Shown in pieces: positions 34,046 through 46,600 of a stretch of 64,000 nucleotides of DNA. A model generated the notes under the pieces. The model was not told the origin of the DNA. It saw nothing but the letters and a program-made list of their open reading frames with translations, and searched no databases. Source of the stretch: Lyophyllum atratum (Eukaryota > Basidiomycota > Agaricomycetes > Agaricales > Lyophyllaceae); contig JACGCN010000002.1 of assembly GCA_014905825.1 (NCBI GenBank), forward strand, positions 1,984,001 to 2,048,000, written 5' to 3'. A program made the translations under genes and the position numbers. Position 1 is the stretch's first letter; the number at the start of each line of letters is the position of its first letter.

Positions 34046-35648
34046 TTACTCTGTTTGACCGTCTACTTCAGCTTGCCGTTTCTTTGCCTCCTCTGCAATT
34101 TCCCTTTCTTCCGCTTCAACCACCTCAACATCGAGGGGGAATGTCAATATCGCCGCAATCCCTGTTAGCTGGTTTAATTCTGCAGCAGAATATTTAGCAC
34201 ACGTCATCGCTTTTTGTAACTTGACCTACGTTGTCCAGACTCGTGCATGCTGGAAAATATGACAACTTCGCCTCCTTTCTGTTGTACTGCCTCCACCACT
34301 TCGACATACCTTTTCCGTGTGGCAGGCTCACTTGATCTGAGGGTGGAGATTTAGCGTATACCTTCCGGGGTAAGTTAGTCGTTTACCGAAAGAGATCGTC
34401 TGAGATGAGCAGCGTCCCGATGGCGCCGCGGTCCGCCGCGAGACATACATGATCCGGCCCATACCATGCCCTCATTTCGTCAGTGCCTAGCATTTTGAAG
34501 AACCTGAGAAAAAGAGTGAGTCAAACCCTCCAGTCATTGCAATATTAACGCACTTGTCGAGGACGATGCCTTCACGAGCAAATTTAGTTTCCTTCAACTG
34601 CGAGGCAATCTACAGAAGTCAGTCGGCATTTGACAACGTGAGAGGGTATTCGAGGTGTGACGTACTTCTGGGCTTTTTAAAACTTCCACCAAACTATGCA
34701 CATGCGGACTGCTCACATGCACCTTGACCATTTTCTCTTTCAACGCCCGTTGAAGGGGCTTATCCCCTCGTCTCCCGGCTTCTTCAACCAGGTAGTTGTG
34801 CACTCCATCCCTTACCCAACCTGGGCTCGCTATCACGATCGCCCGTAAACCAACATTCCCGTAAGGAATGTGTCGAACGAAAGATTCATACAAGGTCGCA
34901 TAGAATTTGACCATACCCTTCTCATGCTGTGAGGCTCCGGAGGCGGCGGATTTCCGAGGAATGGGCACGCTTATCCGATTAGCGACCAACGTCATATGCT
35001 GCGAAAGGAGGCAGAAAGCCGCGGTGCCCTCCCCACAGACGACGGCACCTACCTCCGCTCCTCTCCCCGGGATGATAGCCTCCTCCACGCGAGCGATCGC
35101 AACGCTATCCCATCCATCGGCTTTCTCAATTCGCACATCGCGATTCGCTTCAACGTCAAGGGTATGGAATGCGCCTAGCTTGACGTGCGGGTTTTCGGAG
35201 GTGACACGACCAGATATGTGCAGCGCCGCCGATGTAGGGGGAGGGGCTGATGATCCCGTTTGGTCTGCAGCAGCGGATTCTGATGCGGAGGCAGCGGGTG
35301 CTGCTGATGAGGAGAAGTCGACTCGGCCGACTTGGAGGGTAAGATTTAGGCGGACACGATGGGATTCTGTTGACCCTGTTGATGATACATTTTGTACACG
35401 GCTATGAACTAGGAAATAAGAACTGTACTGACAATATGAGACATTTCGTACTCACCGGATGGCAGGTGCGCGGACTGAATCGCCCTCTTGAATTAGATTA
35501 TACAAATGCCACATATCCTCATCGTCCTCTGGGCGCAGTGTGACATGGCCCTACGGGACACTATCAGGGATGAATCGACGAACGAAAAATTGAAGATGGA
35601 GGCTCTTACGGCACCGTGCTTGTCTACGTATTTGTTAACGAGCTTCAT
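34046..35648 (-). CDS. DOM34: mRNA surveillance factor Pelota/Dom34
   Basis: Acts with Hbs1 to rescue ribosomes stalled on mRNA (no-go and non-stop decay). It starts [20 protein letters not shown], the typical N-terminus, followed by [20 protein letters not shown] and [19 protein letters not shown]. The central domain has [20 protein letters not shown] and [20 protein letters not shown]. The C-terminal domain has [20 protein letters not shown] and [18 protein letters not shown], ending [15 protein letters not shown]. Between the first beta strands of the N-terminal domain lies an Ala/Ser-rich insertion of about 25 residues (about 35220-35330) that other Pelota proteins lack. Five or more introns. 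It starts 110 bp from the divergent TXNDC9 gene. Confidence 0.93.
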
Positions 35649-35757
35649 CTATGCGAGATGGTGGTAAAAGTACAAGAGTCAATGATCGTCGATCACATTT
35701 CCTTTCTTGCTCCATTACTCCCTACCCGACATTAATCCACATCTCCCCTCACTCGAC

Positions 35758-36757
35758 ATGGACAGGTAAAAAGCCCAGTTGCAGTTGATGCATGTGTTCA
35801 GTGAACCTGACTGCCTTACAGCAACTCTAAAATCGCGTCATTAGCGTCTCGACTCGTCGAATCTCACCGCCCCGATCGGCACAGACGCACACGGGAAGAT
35901 GAGGAGGAGGACGATGACGAGGCTCTCTTTGCTGAACTAGAAGCCGAGATCGAAAACGATGGCAATGCCCTGCTGCGCGAACAAGGGCTGGATGTGCTGA
36001 GAAGAGAGTAAGGTGCTTTCCCAGCCTCTCCCATTCCATGTCGATCTGATGGCTAACTATATTGAAGAATGGAACGGATGCAGGATATGAAGAAGAGCGA
36101 ACATGGCAATTACACAGAGATTATGGATGAGAAAGAGGTAGTACGCGTGAGTGCGTAAGTGCATCTCTGTTCTATTTCTAGGTTGCTGAAGTTGACGGAC
36201 TTCGCTGTCTGCTAGGCATGAACCGAGATGTGTGGTTCACTTCTATCACACGAAGTTCAAGCGATGCGAGATCATGGACAAGCACCTCGGTGTAAGCCTG
36301 GCTATCCTCTCGTTAGATCTCTTGCTCATGCCAGAGTCAGCTACTTGCACAAAAATACTTCTCTACGCGATTCTTCCGCGTGTTCGTAGAGAACGTACCA
36401 TGGCTTGTGGAGAGGCTCGGGGTCCAAGTCCTTCCTTGCGTTATATGCTTTGTGGATGGAGTTTCCAAAGACCGGTAAATCGAGCCTACGTAGGCAGTGC
36501 CCGTTTCTGATCTTTTTCAGGTTGATCGGTTTTGAGCAATTAGGGAACTCGGACAAATTCGACACCGCTGTACTCGAGTTACGGCTATCTTTATGCGGTA
36601 TGTTGGAGAGCTATAGTCCGATACATGAGCAACTTGACTGAAGGGAGGCTTAGGGGTCATCCAGAAGACGGGCAACAAATTCAACGTTGAGCCTGTGTAC
36701 AAGGTAGCATCACGAAGGAATGACGATGACGATGATGTTTTCGGTTTGGATGATTGA
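35758..36757 (+). CDS. Thioredoxin-domain protein TXNDC9 / phosducin-like (PLP1 type)
   Basis: Phosducin-like proteins assist the CCT chaperonin in folding actin and tubulin. The first exon encodes just MDS; the second exon starts NSKIASLASRLVE. The acidic helix (EEEDDDEALFAELEAEIEND) is followed by the TXNDC9-typical LREQGLDVLRRE, then HGNYTEIMDEKEVVRVSAHE and the thioredoxin fold (CVVHFYHTKFKRCEIMDKHL, RFFRVFVENVPWLVERLGVQ, LPCVICFVDGV). The CXXC of true thioredoxins is replaced by a single Cys in KRCEIM, as usual for TXNDC9. It ends DDVFGLDD at 36757. About 225 aa, normal length. Confidence 0.9.
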
Positions 36758-36969
36758 GGCTGAGGAGACGCAGGCTTGAAATTCATTCTCACGAGTTTTC
36801 TTCATGTACAGTAATCACATTTAACCGCTCCTCTACCAAACATTGCTGGAGATGTGATACCACAGGATTTTTGGAAGATTTGAAACAAGACGAAATTCGA
36901 TATATGATGCGAAGTTGGAAGGTTAGAAAGTACCCTGAGTCATACTCTGGTTGCCCCTCATAAGATCAG

Positions 36970-39900
36970 CTAGAAGCAATTGTCAGTAGAGAGCCTCAAC
37001 GAAACAGGACTGCTTTTACTGACAAGAGCTGTAGCAGAACATCAGAGCCTGCGGAAAAAGAAAGAGGGAAAATACTCACCTAAGTGACCGCCGACTACGG
37101 GACGAGCACGGAAACCTTCAGGTCCACCATTGGTGGTTTCATACCAATCCCCGAAAGGTTGAGAGCTGAGGCCGTCAGACGCGTATTTCTTCACCGAGCT
37201 GATAAAGAGATCCCGGGTTGCGGTATCAGTAACAATACCTGCGGTCCAGATCTCCCAATCTGATCGAGAGGTGAGTCCAGTGTCAACTTTAGGTAATTAG
37301 AGTTTGAAAAACCTGTCTTGGTGTATGTGTGGCTGTAAAGGCTTGATGAGAACATATCATACTATATTTTCAGACAGTAATCACCGAGTATCCAAGGGAA
37401 CGCCGAAAGGCTCTGCAGAATCGATATCAGAATGTGGCAGACATGGAGGAAGGGAAGAGAGATCAAACATACGGGCCACAGTCTTGTACCACGCGGTTTC
37501 TAGAAAAACTATGAGTAAACCTTCAATAGCGACAATGGAATACTTACGCATGCTGTAGATGGAGGCCGGGAAGAGGTTCAACTTCAATAGCTTATCGGCG
37601 TAGAGGTTATAGGACAGTCCCCAGCTAGACATGTATTTTAGACTTCGATTGCACCTAGGAATGAAGACAACTTACCTCGCAGAGTCGCCATACTAGCGTG
37701 AATCATAAAAGGATTACGAAGGCTCGTCATAAGAGTGCGACGATCGTGCTTACAGCGAGAGTCAGATGTTTTCCGCTTGAGGAAGCCGACAAGGTCTGCC
37801 ATTGACTGACGTAGTTCGCGGCGATTGACTATGGATAACTTGTGAGGAATTGGATGATACCAATGGAGTACACATAGGCCGCACCGAATAATTGGAGCTT
37901 TTCGCCGTGTCGCCCAGCAATGAAGAAATCTGGGACATCGCCTTGATGCCAATAATGCCCTTGACGGCGAGATTGGTTTGGTTAGCCAAGTGGCCAGCGA
38001 AATCGTCAGTGCTGAGCTGGTTCGCTGGGATAAGAGAGTCGGTGATCAAGAACTGGGTCCATTGATCAAGAAGGGCGGTCTGTATGGACAAAGTCAGATG
38101 AATCTAGATAGAATATCGACGGACTTACATATCGAGAAAGGTGTGAATTGTCTTTCGTCTTCTGGGCATAGCTCAGAGCCATGATGAGCATGTTACCGCT
38201 TTCTGTAGGGTATGGGCATTGAGTATCGTCTCGAAGTATTGATGTCTAATTAGTACCTTCCACCGGCATGGCTTCATCATTACCGTCATTGTGTCCAAGA
38301 GCATTCGGGTAGCTTGAGCCTGGCAGTATAATTTTGGTTAACGAACCGGAAGGGGCAGAATGCTGCCTACCAAGATCATGCACACTCCATTTATTGGGAT
38401 AGAGGCCGCTTGCTTGATAACGAAACAAACCCTCCAAAAGGAACTTTCCGAGCGCAGGGTTCAAATACAACAAGACAGGCCATGCTGGGAAAATGACATC
38501 GACAGTATTCATGTTCTGTAGAATACCGCGTGAGCAATAGACTAAATGTATATGAGATTTACTTACTCCGTCACTGGATATTTCTTCAAAACACAAGTCA
38601 GCACATAGTTGAGAGTCGTATCAATCCATCGTACCTTTCATGAAGACGATGACATCGGAAGTATTCCAGGAGCCAGTACTACTTTTCGAGATAGTGATTT
38701 CTGTGGAGCCAATGGCCTGCCTGATCGACAAAGCACAGATTGCAGCGTAATCCGCGGATATTTTAGTAGCATCGCTGTTGACCTTGGCGTCAAAGGTTAT
38801 GGCTCTTGACAGAGCATTATTGAAATCGCCGAGGAACGACGAGATCTCCAAGAAAATAAGATCATATGCAAATATCTCCGGAGGAACATGGGACATACCA
38901 AGGCGGAAGCAGTCGAGAATTGACTCCAGAAATAGAGGCTGCGGGACTGAGTACCACCCCCTGCGACGATATACTTAATTGCTGGATCACGAATATGGCC
39001 AATTGAGAATACAGCAGGCGCGGTCGCCCCGGTGATTGAACCAAGGTCGTGAGCCAATCCGAACACTGGCCAGTTGTCTTGGATGGCGCGGAAAGCAGTG
39101 TCCTGCGTATTGGGAAGGCGGCCATTGTTGATGAACTGGGCACGAACGGTAACGTCTGCCCCGGACTGGAATGTTGCTCCAACGTTTGGCGTCGAGTAGA
39201 AAGCAGATCCATCTATGATTCTAGTCAGATGGTATGACGGGACAACATTCAATACAACTGACATTGGGTGTGATCATTCCTCTCCGACAACAGAGCCGGG
39301 GACTGCAGCTGTACTTGATGTGTGATAATACCACCGCTCGTCGATGTTGCCCAGTTCGCCAGGAGAGAATTGTCACCAGACACCCATTCCGCACTGATGT
39401 CTGAATAAACCTGAACGGAGTGAGCGGCACCATCTGTCGACGCCGCGGATACCGCCATATAGGCGAACGGCGTGGATTGTTTTACGAGATCCGTGGCCTT
39501 CAAATTCATAGCTTGGTCAGAGTCGGTACTGTACCCAAAATAGCTCGTCGTACCTCAACAGGGCTCAAGAAAGTAACAGTAAGGTCTACAGGCCCGGCGG
39601 ACAGTCTGAAGATGCTTTGTGTAGATGTAAACTTCGTGTTGTATGAGCAAATTAGAAGGAATAAGAAGATAAATGCCAATTACTTGAGAGCTTTTCTGAG
39701 TAGCCTTGGTGAAAGTTGCCCCAGGGACATTGGGTGCTCCCAGAAAACTGTACGCCTTTCCGTCAACCTTAACGAGGCCTGCCCAGCCAAGGGTCTGTAG
39801 TACTTATTAGCGCGTGAATGCGGCCTGAGCAAGTAGGATGCCTACAGAACCAGTCCAGAATGTTGGCCATGCGTCGTTCAAAGCAGCACCTAAGAAGACG

Positions 39901-40096
39901 TTTAAATCCCACCCGCGAAAAGCAAAATAGTTCCAAGTTCACCTGCTCCCTGGGGTAGCCACGCAGACACGTATGGCGTACGCACCGCAAGAGGTATGGA
40001 GGGTGGATTGAAAGGAGTTGCAGTCCAACTAATAGCCTGAACGGAGATAAAGAAGAGGCAGAGGGCATAGAGGCGATGCATCTTGGTGAACGCCAT
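36970..40096 (-). CDS. Secreted glutaminase A (GtaA-type), paralogue 1
   Basis: Fungal GtaA enzymes hydrolyse glutamine outside the cell. A signal peptide (MHRLYALCLFFISVQA) is followed by ISWTATPFNPPSIPLAVRTP, the usual mature start. The N-terminal domain (DUF5127) carries ...VQVYSDISAEWVSGDNSLLA. The core has IQDNWPVFGLAHDLGS, IRDPAIKYIVAGGGTQSRSL and NTVDVIFPAWPVLLYLNPAL. The last domain (DUF1793) includes SSYPNALGHNDGNDEAMPVE, LSTDDFAGHLANQTNLAVKG and PFGDWYETTNGG. About 16 exons, several tiny: 38567-38583 (17 nt) and 37313-37332 (20 nt). The C-terminus (GHLALVSKSSPVS) lies in a last exon ending at 36970. A TATA-like TATATAG lies about 35 bp upstream. Paralogue 2 is inverted at 43624. Confidence 0.85.
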
Positions 40097-40128
40097 CGTT
40101 CAGTGCTCTGATGAGGTGGTATAGGCTC

Positions 40129-40135
40129 TATATAT
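40129..40135 (-). promoter_or_regulatory. TATA box of glutaminase 1
   Basis: TATATAG-like sequence on the minus strand, about 35 bp before the ATG at 40096. This leaves a very short leader. Confidence 0.4.
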
Positions 40136-40333
40136 GGCAGAATCCCTGTTGCATGGTTGGGGATCATGGGGCAGTTGCATATTCCGAGAAGCCTATGCAT
40201 TGCATCTGGTGAGTGTTGATCGAAGAATTCAAGTGCGTTCAAAGGGCACTACGACCCGTAGAGAAGGAAACGTGAGAAGTTGATGACGCTGAAAACAAGA
40301 TCATCTGTCTGCTCCTCCAACGGTGCACCCTAT

Positions 40334-40409
40334 CCATAGTTAAAAATAACCCCATCCCATATGGCTGGCTATGTTGTCCATGGTTAAAAATAACCTCATC
40401 CCATATGGC
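40334..40409. repeat. Two-copy direct repeat in the shared promoter
   Basis: Two 32-bp copies at 40334-40365 and 40378-40409, differing at two or three positions and 44 bp apart. Each contains a small palindrome, GTTAAAAATAAC, and the block CATCCCATATGGC. They lie midway between the two divergent start codons, so they may be binding sites shared by the glutaminase and the chitinase. Confidence 0.7.
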
Positions 40410-40542
40410 CATGTTTCGTTCACTGCTCTTCAGTGGTGCTTTACCCTGTGTCAGTTTCATCTGTTCGTGGTCATGGGAGAAGTGCGCGCCATTGCATGCA
40501 TGTGGGCTGACAGCCTGGTCTCGATCGAAATATGATGGTACT

Positions 40543-40550
40543 TATAAATA
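40543..40550 (+). promoter_or_regulatory. TATA box of chitinase
   Basis: TATAAATA, 93 bp before the ATG at 40643. Confidence 0.55.
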
Positions 40551-40642
40551 AAAACGTGCTTGCTTCTGGACACCTCCTCATTTACATTTATCCCCCTTCG
40601 CACCCTGGTGGTTCGCTTGCTTTCGTCTACCCCGCTTTCATC

Positions 40643-42177
40643 ATGCTTTCCTACCTTCATGTTTCTCATTTGCTTTTGCCACTAATGGTCTACTGTGCCC
40701 CAGCTCAAGTCGACATTCACGTCGGAAGAGATGTCAACTCGCCTCAAGCCAATTTTGCGGCAACACTTTCTTCTAGTGCAAAAACTGATCCACCTACGAC
40801 CACAACAGGCGCATCGAGCCCTCTTCAGATTCGCCCTGCCGCTGTGAATTCATCTCAGAGCACCTCTAGCACTCAACCCTTGCAATCGCCCCTTGTCATG
40901 GCATACTATCCCGACTGGGCCGGTCCCTCTTACCCTCCAGAAAACATCGCCTTCTCTCGTTTTGATTGGATTGATTTTGCATTTGGGCTGCCCACCCAGG
41001 ACTTCGACGTTTCTTGGGACTCTGAAGAGACGCCTAAACTACTCCGTCGACTGGTCGCCGCTGCGCGCGCCCATCGCACAAGGGATACGAGTACAAAAAT
41101 TAAGCTCAGTATCGGCGGGTGGACTGGTAGCAAGTAAGTATCCTCTGACTCCCAAACAAGACGGTGGCTGACAAATTTTCCAGGTACTTTTCTCAAGCCG
41201 TCGCCACACCAGAGAGTAGGTATTCGTTTGCAAGTAACATCCTCAGTATCTACAATGACTACCAGCTGGATGGCATTGACCTCGACTGGGAATACCCAGG
41301 ACGCAAAGGCGCTGATGGCAACCAAGTAAATTCCCAGGACTCCGAAAACTTCCTTGCGTTTCTTCATTGTCTTCGCTCTGTCCTTCCTGCTGGCGCACGG
41401 ATTACTGCCGCCGCTCAAACGGTCCCGTTCACCGACGCTTCTGGAGAGCCGACCAAGGATGTTTCTCAGTTCGCAAAGGTTCTAGACTGGCTTCTGCTGA
41501 TGAACTACGACGTATGGGGCTGTGAGTATTTCTTTTGCTTATAATAGGCACGTTACTAAAATTGCTCCATAGCATCACCCAACCCAGGACCCAACGCCCC
41601 TATGTTCGACGCCTGTCAGAACTCAACGCAACCGGAAGGCAACGCTGCCGCTGCCTACGACAAGTGGACTTCTGCTGGGTTTCCTGCAATCAAACTTGTG
41701 CTTGGGTTGCCTGCGTACGGCTACGTCTCAGCTTCTAAGGCACCGGGGCTCCGTCAACGAAGGAGTTCGAGCACTAATCACACGCAAGCCATACAATCAC
41801 GAAAGGGTGACCCTACTGTCCATGGCCAGGTCAAAGTTGTCAGCGAGGATGGTAGCAGCTCTGAGGGTCAGGTCACATTTGTAGAACTTGTCAGACAGGG
41901 GGCGCTGGTTCTGGTTCGGCCGGCGGACGCGAACAGAACTGCTTCCTTCGATGGTGCTGGAGGCTTCGAAAGACATTGGGACCGCTGCTCAGGCACACCA
42001 TACTTGCGATCTTCCTCGGCAGGCCAAGTTATCTCATACGACGACCCCGAATCGCTTTACATGAAGGCAGAGTTTGCTTCGAAAGTAGGGATGCTCGGAG
42101 TCAATATTTTCGATACTCATGGTGATACGGACCAGTGGGATATGACCGATGCTGCGAGAAAAGGCTTGAAGGTGTAA
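40643..42177 (+). CDS. Secreted GH18 chitinase
   Basis: Cleaves chitin by the substrate-assisted GH18 mechanism. A signal peptide (MLSYLHVSHLLLPLMVYCAP) and a Ser/Thr-rich linker come first. The barrel starts VMAYYPDWAGPSYPPENIAF, with KIKLSIGGWTGSKYFS (strand 3). The active site DGIDLDWEYPG (41270-41302) has all three acidic residues and the catalytic Glu. It is followed by ITAAAQTVPF, WLLLMNYDVWG (the MNYD motif) and LVLGLPAYGYV. It ends GVNIFDTHGDTDQWDMTDAA. Introns near 41134-41184 and 41522-41572. No chitin-binding module was seen, and no GPI signal. It lies between two glutaminase paralogues, so a role in digesting fungal or insect wall material for nitrogen is plausible. Confidence 0.92.
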
Positions 42178-43623
42178 ACAGCAACTTGGATTGTCCATGG
42201 ACACTTGATTTTTATGATATGGCTGCGTAGGAAGCAACGAAAGCACCTTGACAAGTTGTGAGCAGTTAAATTCACTCTCAGTTCTGCGAGTAATGCCCGA
42301 TGCATCGAAATTCTATGTATGAGGGACAAGTCATTGGGTAGGATGTTCGATGGCGAGAAAGTAAGGAAGTGCAAGAATGTATAATCCGCCTTACAAAGGG
42401 TACAATGTGATATTCGTATTTGGGTAATCGGTAACTGCAGAGCCGAACAGCAGCCCTGCTTCAAACCGCGACACTTGTTTGATTTTTTCAAAGCACTCGC
42501 GTTTCCTAGCGACGAGGACCGAGAGAACTCGAGGGTTTGCTTCCAAGACAAAATGCCTAACTTTGGTAAGATTCGAGGAATGCCTACCGCGTGTATGCAG
42601 ACCAAATATTGTTGCCAAGAAGCAAATAAAACCATGGCGACATCCGAGGTGACAAAAGATTTGAAGACGAAAACACATAGAAAGGATGAACAATGGAGGA
42701 GTTGAATGGTGCTGAGGGCGGCTGAGGGAGGAGGGAGGAGGGTATTTGGTATTATTTGTCCAATCCTGGCTTGAATACAAGGATAAACAAGGATACCTCT
42801 CTCGCCTTCAAGTCACTGTCCTTCTGATTTTTATACCATTGTCTAACCATCGTGTTCTGTGAAGTCTAGAAACAATTGTTGTGTACTCATTCTTGCGACT
42901 TTTTTCCTGCGATGTGAAAGGTTCGTTGACGAAGTCAAGGCGTGGCTTGCGCCAGAAGGCCACGAGACGTCCGAGCCGTCTTCGCATCTATTTCCACACA
43001 TGGTCATCGCCGGATGGGGCCCGGGACGAGCCTAATTCTATCGGGTTTTACTCACTTTATCCTGCCGAACCTATCTCTTCCACAAGGTATCACTTCCTGC
43101 TCTTAGCGCCATGTGGAGGGACACTGGTCGACTCACTCCGTACTTCGTATCATTGAGCCTCTACAAGTCAGCAGTGCTTTGTGCCAAGTCGAGGAGCAAC
43201 GCTTATTGTGCATCTTTTTGCAGGACCCCTTGCCTTTCCATGTGGCCCAAGAGTTGGATGACTGTCTGGACCACATTCGATCGATGAAGCGAAGAAATAT
43301 CGTGCAACACATGATGTTCAAAGCCAGCCATTTTGGAAGCTTCTCGCCCTTGGCTCTTGACGGTAGCGAATTGGCGCCCTCTCGTATCGATTCCGTGACT
43401 TAGAAGAGCTCCTCGGTTTTATTCTTGCTTCTTGCAGCGTGGACAAGCCGAAACCATTCCTATGTTTCATCATTTCCCTGTTGCACTACGGTCATTTGAC
43501 TCGAGCAGAGCAGAAGTTGCGTCACCGTGATTTGATGCAGCCATGATGAGCCAAGTCTCCCTCCACTCTTACTAAGACTATAAATAAACCGTCCGCAATG
43601 GCGCATCGCCAGTACTATTCGAC
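42178..43623. other. Intergenic, chitinase to glutaminase 2
   Basis: 1.45 kb without a gene that I can support. Several frames of 60-130 codons exist on both strands, but none has domain sense or plausible splice structure. Confidence 0.45.
43577..43584 (+). promoter_or_regulatory. TATA box of glutaminase 2
   Basis: TATAAATA, 47 bp before the ATG at 43624. Confidence 0.55.
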
Positions 43624-46600
43624 ATGAAGCTCTCCGACTTCATGACCTACCTGCTTCCGTTTATTTTTGTCGCTTCGGTTCATGCGATTACATGGACCGC
43701 CACACCGTTCAATCCGCCTTCCATTCCTCTTGCCGTGCGTAGCCCGTACCTTTCTGCATGGCTTCCTCAAGGAGCAGGTATGAGAACTTGTCCTACCATG
43801 AACAACGGCTAAAAATATCGGCAGGCGCGGCCTTGAATGACGTCTGGCCTTCATTTTGGACGGGATCTGTATGTATTGTGCAGACTGTTGATATTATAAT
43901 CTAATATACTTTCCATCTTTAGACCCTCGGTTGGGCCGGATTTGTCAAAGTTGACGGGAAAGCGTACAGTTTCTTAGGGGCCCCCAACGTCCCAGGTGCG
44001 ACTTTCACCAAGGCGGCTCAGAAATCTTCCAAGGTACGTTGCTCAACCTGCGGCCGTGTCTGGATAGCTTCACGTACAGACCCACACCTCAGTTCACTGC
44101 TACCAAGAGTATATTTGTTCTGGCAGCTGGCCCAGTCGACATCACTGTTACCTTTTTGAGCCCTGTAGAGGTAAGAATGCTGGGTTGCAACGCGATAACT
44201 TGGCTAATGCAGAGAACCAGCCCGATGATTTTGTCAAACAGTCGACTCCATTGTCCTATTTGGCGGTCTCAGCGGCCTCCACGGACGGTGCAGCTCACTC
44301 TGTGCAGGTCTACTCCGATATCAGTGCAGAATGGGTTTCTGGTAACAACGCATTGGTCGCAAACTGGACCACGACTACCGGTTCCATTCTCACACATCAA
44401 GTGCAACTGCAGAGCCAGTCGGTGCTTTCTGAAGTCAATGATCATATACAACGTTCGTTATATTGTTTTCTTGGAAATTCTTGTTTGATCATTCATATCA
44501 TCGTCCTTAGATGGCTCTGCATTCTATTCTACGTCAAGCGTACGCTATTTTTGGTTACAAACTTGAGACACTATTCTTAACCGCCCTTCAGGCCTTCGGC
44601 GCCACGTTCCAAACTGGCGGTGACGTGGCCGTCCGCGCTCAATTTATCAACAACGGCCGCCTCCCAAATACTCGGGATACCAACTTCCGAGCTATCCAAG
44701 ATAATTGGCCAGTCTTCGCGCTCTCTCATGATCTGGGCTCCGTCACTGGCGCTACAGCTCCAGCCGTTGTGTCTGTCGGTCATATCCGGGACCCCGCGAT
44801 CCGTTACATCGTCGCAGGAGGTGGCACACAACTCAGGAGCGTTTACTTCTGGAGCAAGTTCGCAACACCTGCTGCTTTGGTGCGTTGACTGGTTGGATGT
44901 CATCATGTATATTCCTGACTGGCCGGGTTATCTCAAGATTTCCTCGTTCCTAAGCGGCTTTAATGACGCTCTCAACACTGCGACAGCGTTTGACAACAAG
45001 GTCAACGCGGACGCGTTGAAGGTGTCGGCCGATTATGCTGGAATTGTAGACTTGTCTGTTCGCCAGGCCCTTGCAGCAATCGAAATCACTATCATCAAGA
45101 ATAGCGATGGCACCTGGAACACGGCTGACCCACTCGTTTTCATGAAAGGTATTATCGAAAAAGTCGTTGTCTGCAGCACCGATGAAATCTAATACTTGTT
45201 GTCAGAAATCTCTAGCAATGGAGTAAGCTTTCAGATCCCTACATCGATGGATCCAACTTACGAGGGATTTACAGAACATGAACACCGTTGATGTCATCTT
45301 CCCTGCGTGGCCCGGCTTCCTTTACACCAACCCTCTGCTGGGTAAATACCTTTTGGAAGCGCTCTACAGGTATCAAGCAAGCGGCCTGTATCCCAACAAG
45401 TGGAGCATTCATGACCTCGGTACGCCTTGGCTCCATGGACATACGTCTCACGCACTCATATTTGAAACTCGGCTTCAGGCGCAAGCTACCCCAACGCCCT
45501 CGGCCACAATGATGGGAACGATGAAGCTATGCCTGTCGAAGGTGCATTTCACTCATGTCTTCGTCCGATCAAAACTCATATCTTACAGAGAGCGGAAACA
45601 TGCTGATCATGGCCCTAAGCTACGCCCAAAGGACTGGCGATAAATCCCATCTCACCAAATATGTATGACGTTGCACACTCTTTCTTCATCCACCCTCTGA
45701 TCCTCCTTTTTTTAGAACCAGCTCCACGACCAATGGACCCAGTTCTTGATCACAGACTCTCTCATTCCCGCCAACCAACTCAGCACCGACGACTTTGCAG
45801 GCCACTTGGCAAACCAAACCAACCTCGCTATTAAGGGTATCATCGGCATCAAGGCTATGTCTCAAATCGCGCAACTCTTAGGCGACACTGCGAAGGCTGC
45901 GAATTACTCTGTATGCTTTGTTTGCTGTCATGGTTAGAGTCTTAAACTCAATAGGATGACAGGCCATCGCAACTGACTACGTCAGCCGTTGGCAAACCTT
46001 GTCCGCCTCGAACACTGGGAAGCATCTTACCTTGGCTGTATGGAGACTTCGCTGCCCATAGCCGTCATCTGCTAACCATATGCCCTATAGTATAACGATC
46101 ACGCAAGGTGAGTAGCTCCATGTGCCGAAAGCAGCCCCGTTTTAAGCAATATCTACCAGTTGGGGACTTGCGTACAACCTGTACGCCGAAAAGCTGCTGA
46201 AGATTAACATCTTCCCTGCTTCTGTTTACACCATGCGTAAGCCACACTTTCTCCACCTCAGACAACGCTGGCTTAACGCCTATCTATACCGTAAGAAACT
46301 GCCTGGTACAAGACGGTCGCACGTAAGCGGCTAAAATGCTCAATACCTTTGCGCTCCTTCCTTGACTTCCTAATCGATAGAATCCTTCGGTGTTCCCTTG
46401 GACACTCGGTACGCATCTTCTATGTTCCACGTCGCAGAGACTAGAATTGCTGACTCGACCCCCAGTCATACATACACCAAAACAGGTCCCTGAGCGGCGC
46501 TGCCTCGTCTTTACTGCGCATACTGACTTCTTCTCGTAGACTGGGAAATTTACACCGCGGCCATAATGACGGACACCACCGCGCGCGACCTCTTGATTAG

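Larger units (their letters stand above)
40097..40642. promoter_or_regulatory. Divergent promoter, glutaminase 1 and chitinase
   Basis: 546 bp between two start codons of secreted enzymes, holding a direct repeat (40334-40409) and TATA boxes for both sides (40129-40135 on minus; 40543-40550 on plus). Confidence 0.6.

Noticed and set aside
36970..40096. Glutaminase 1 as a pseudogene because of its many short frames
   Set aside because: Every broken frame is explained by a short GT...AG intron, and the joined protein matches paralogue 2 throughout.
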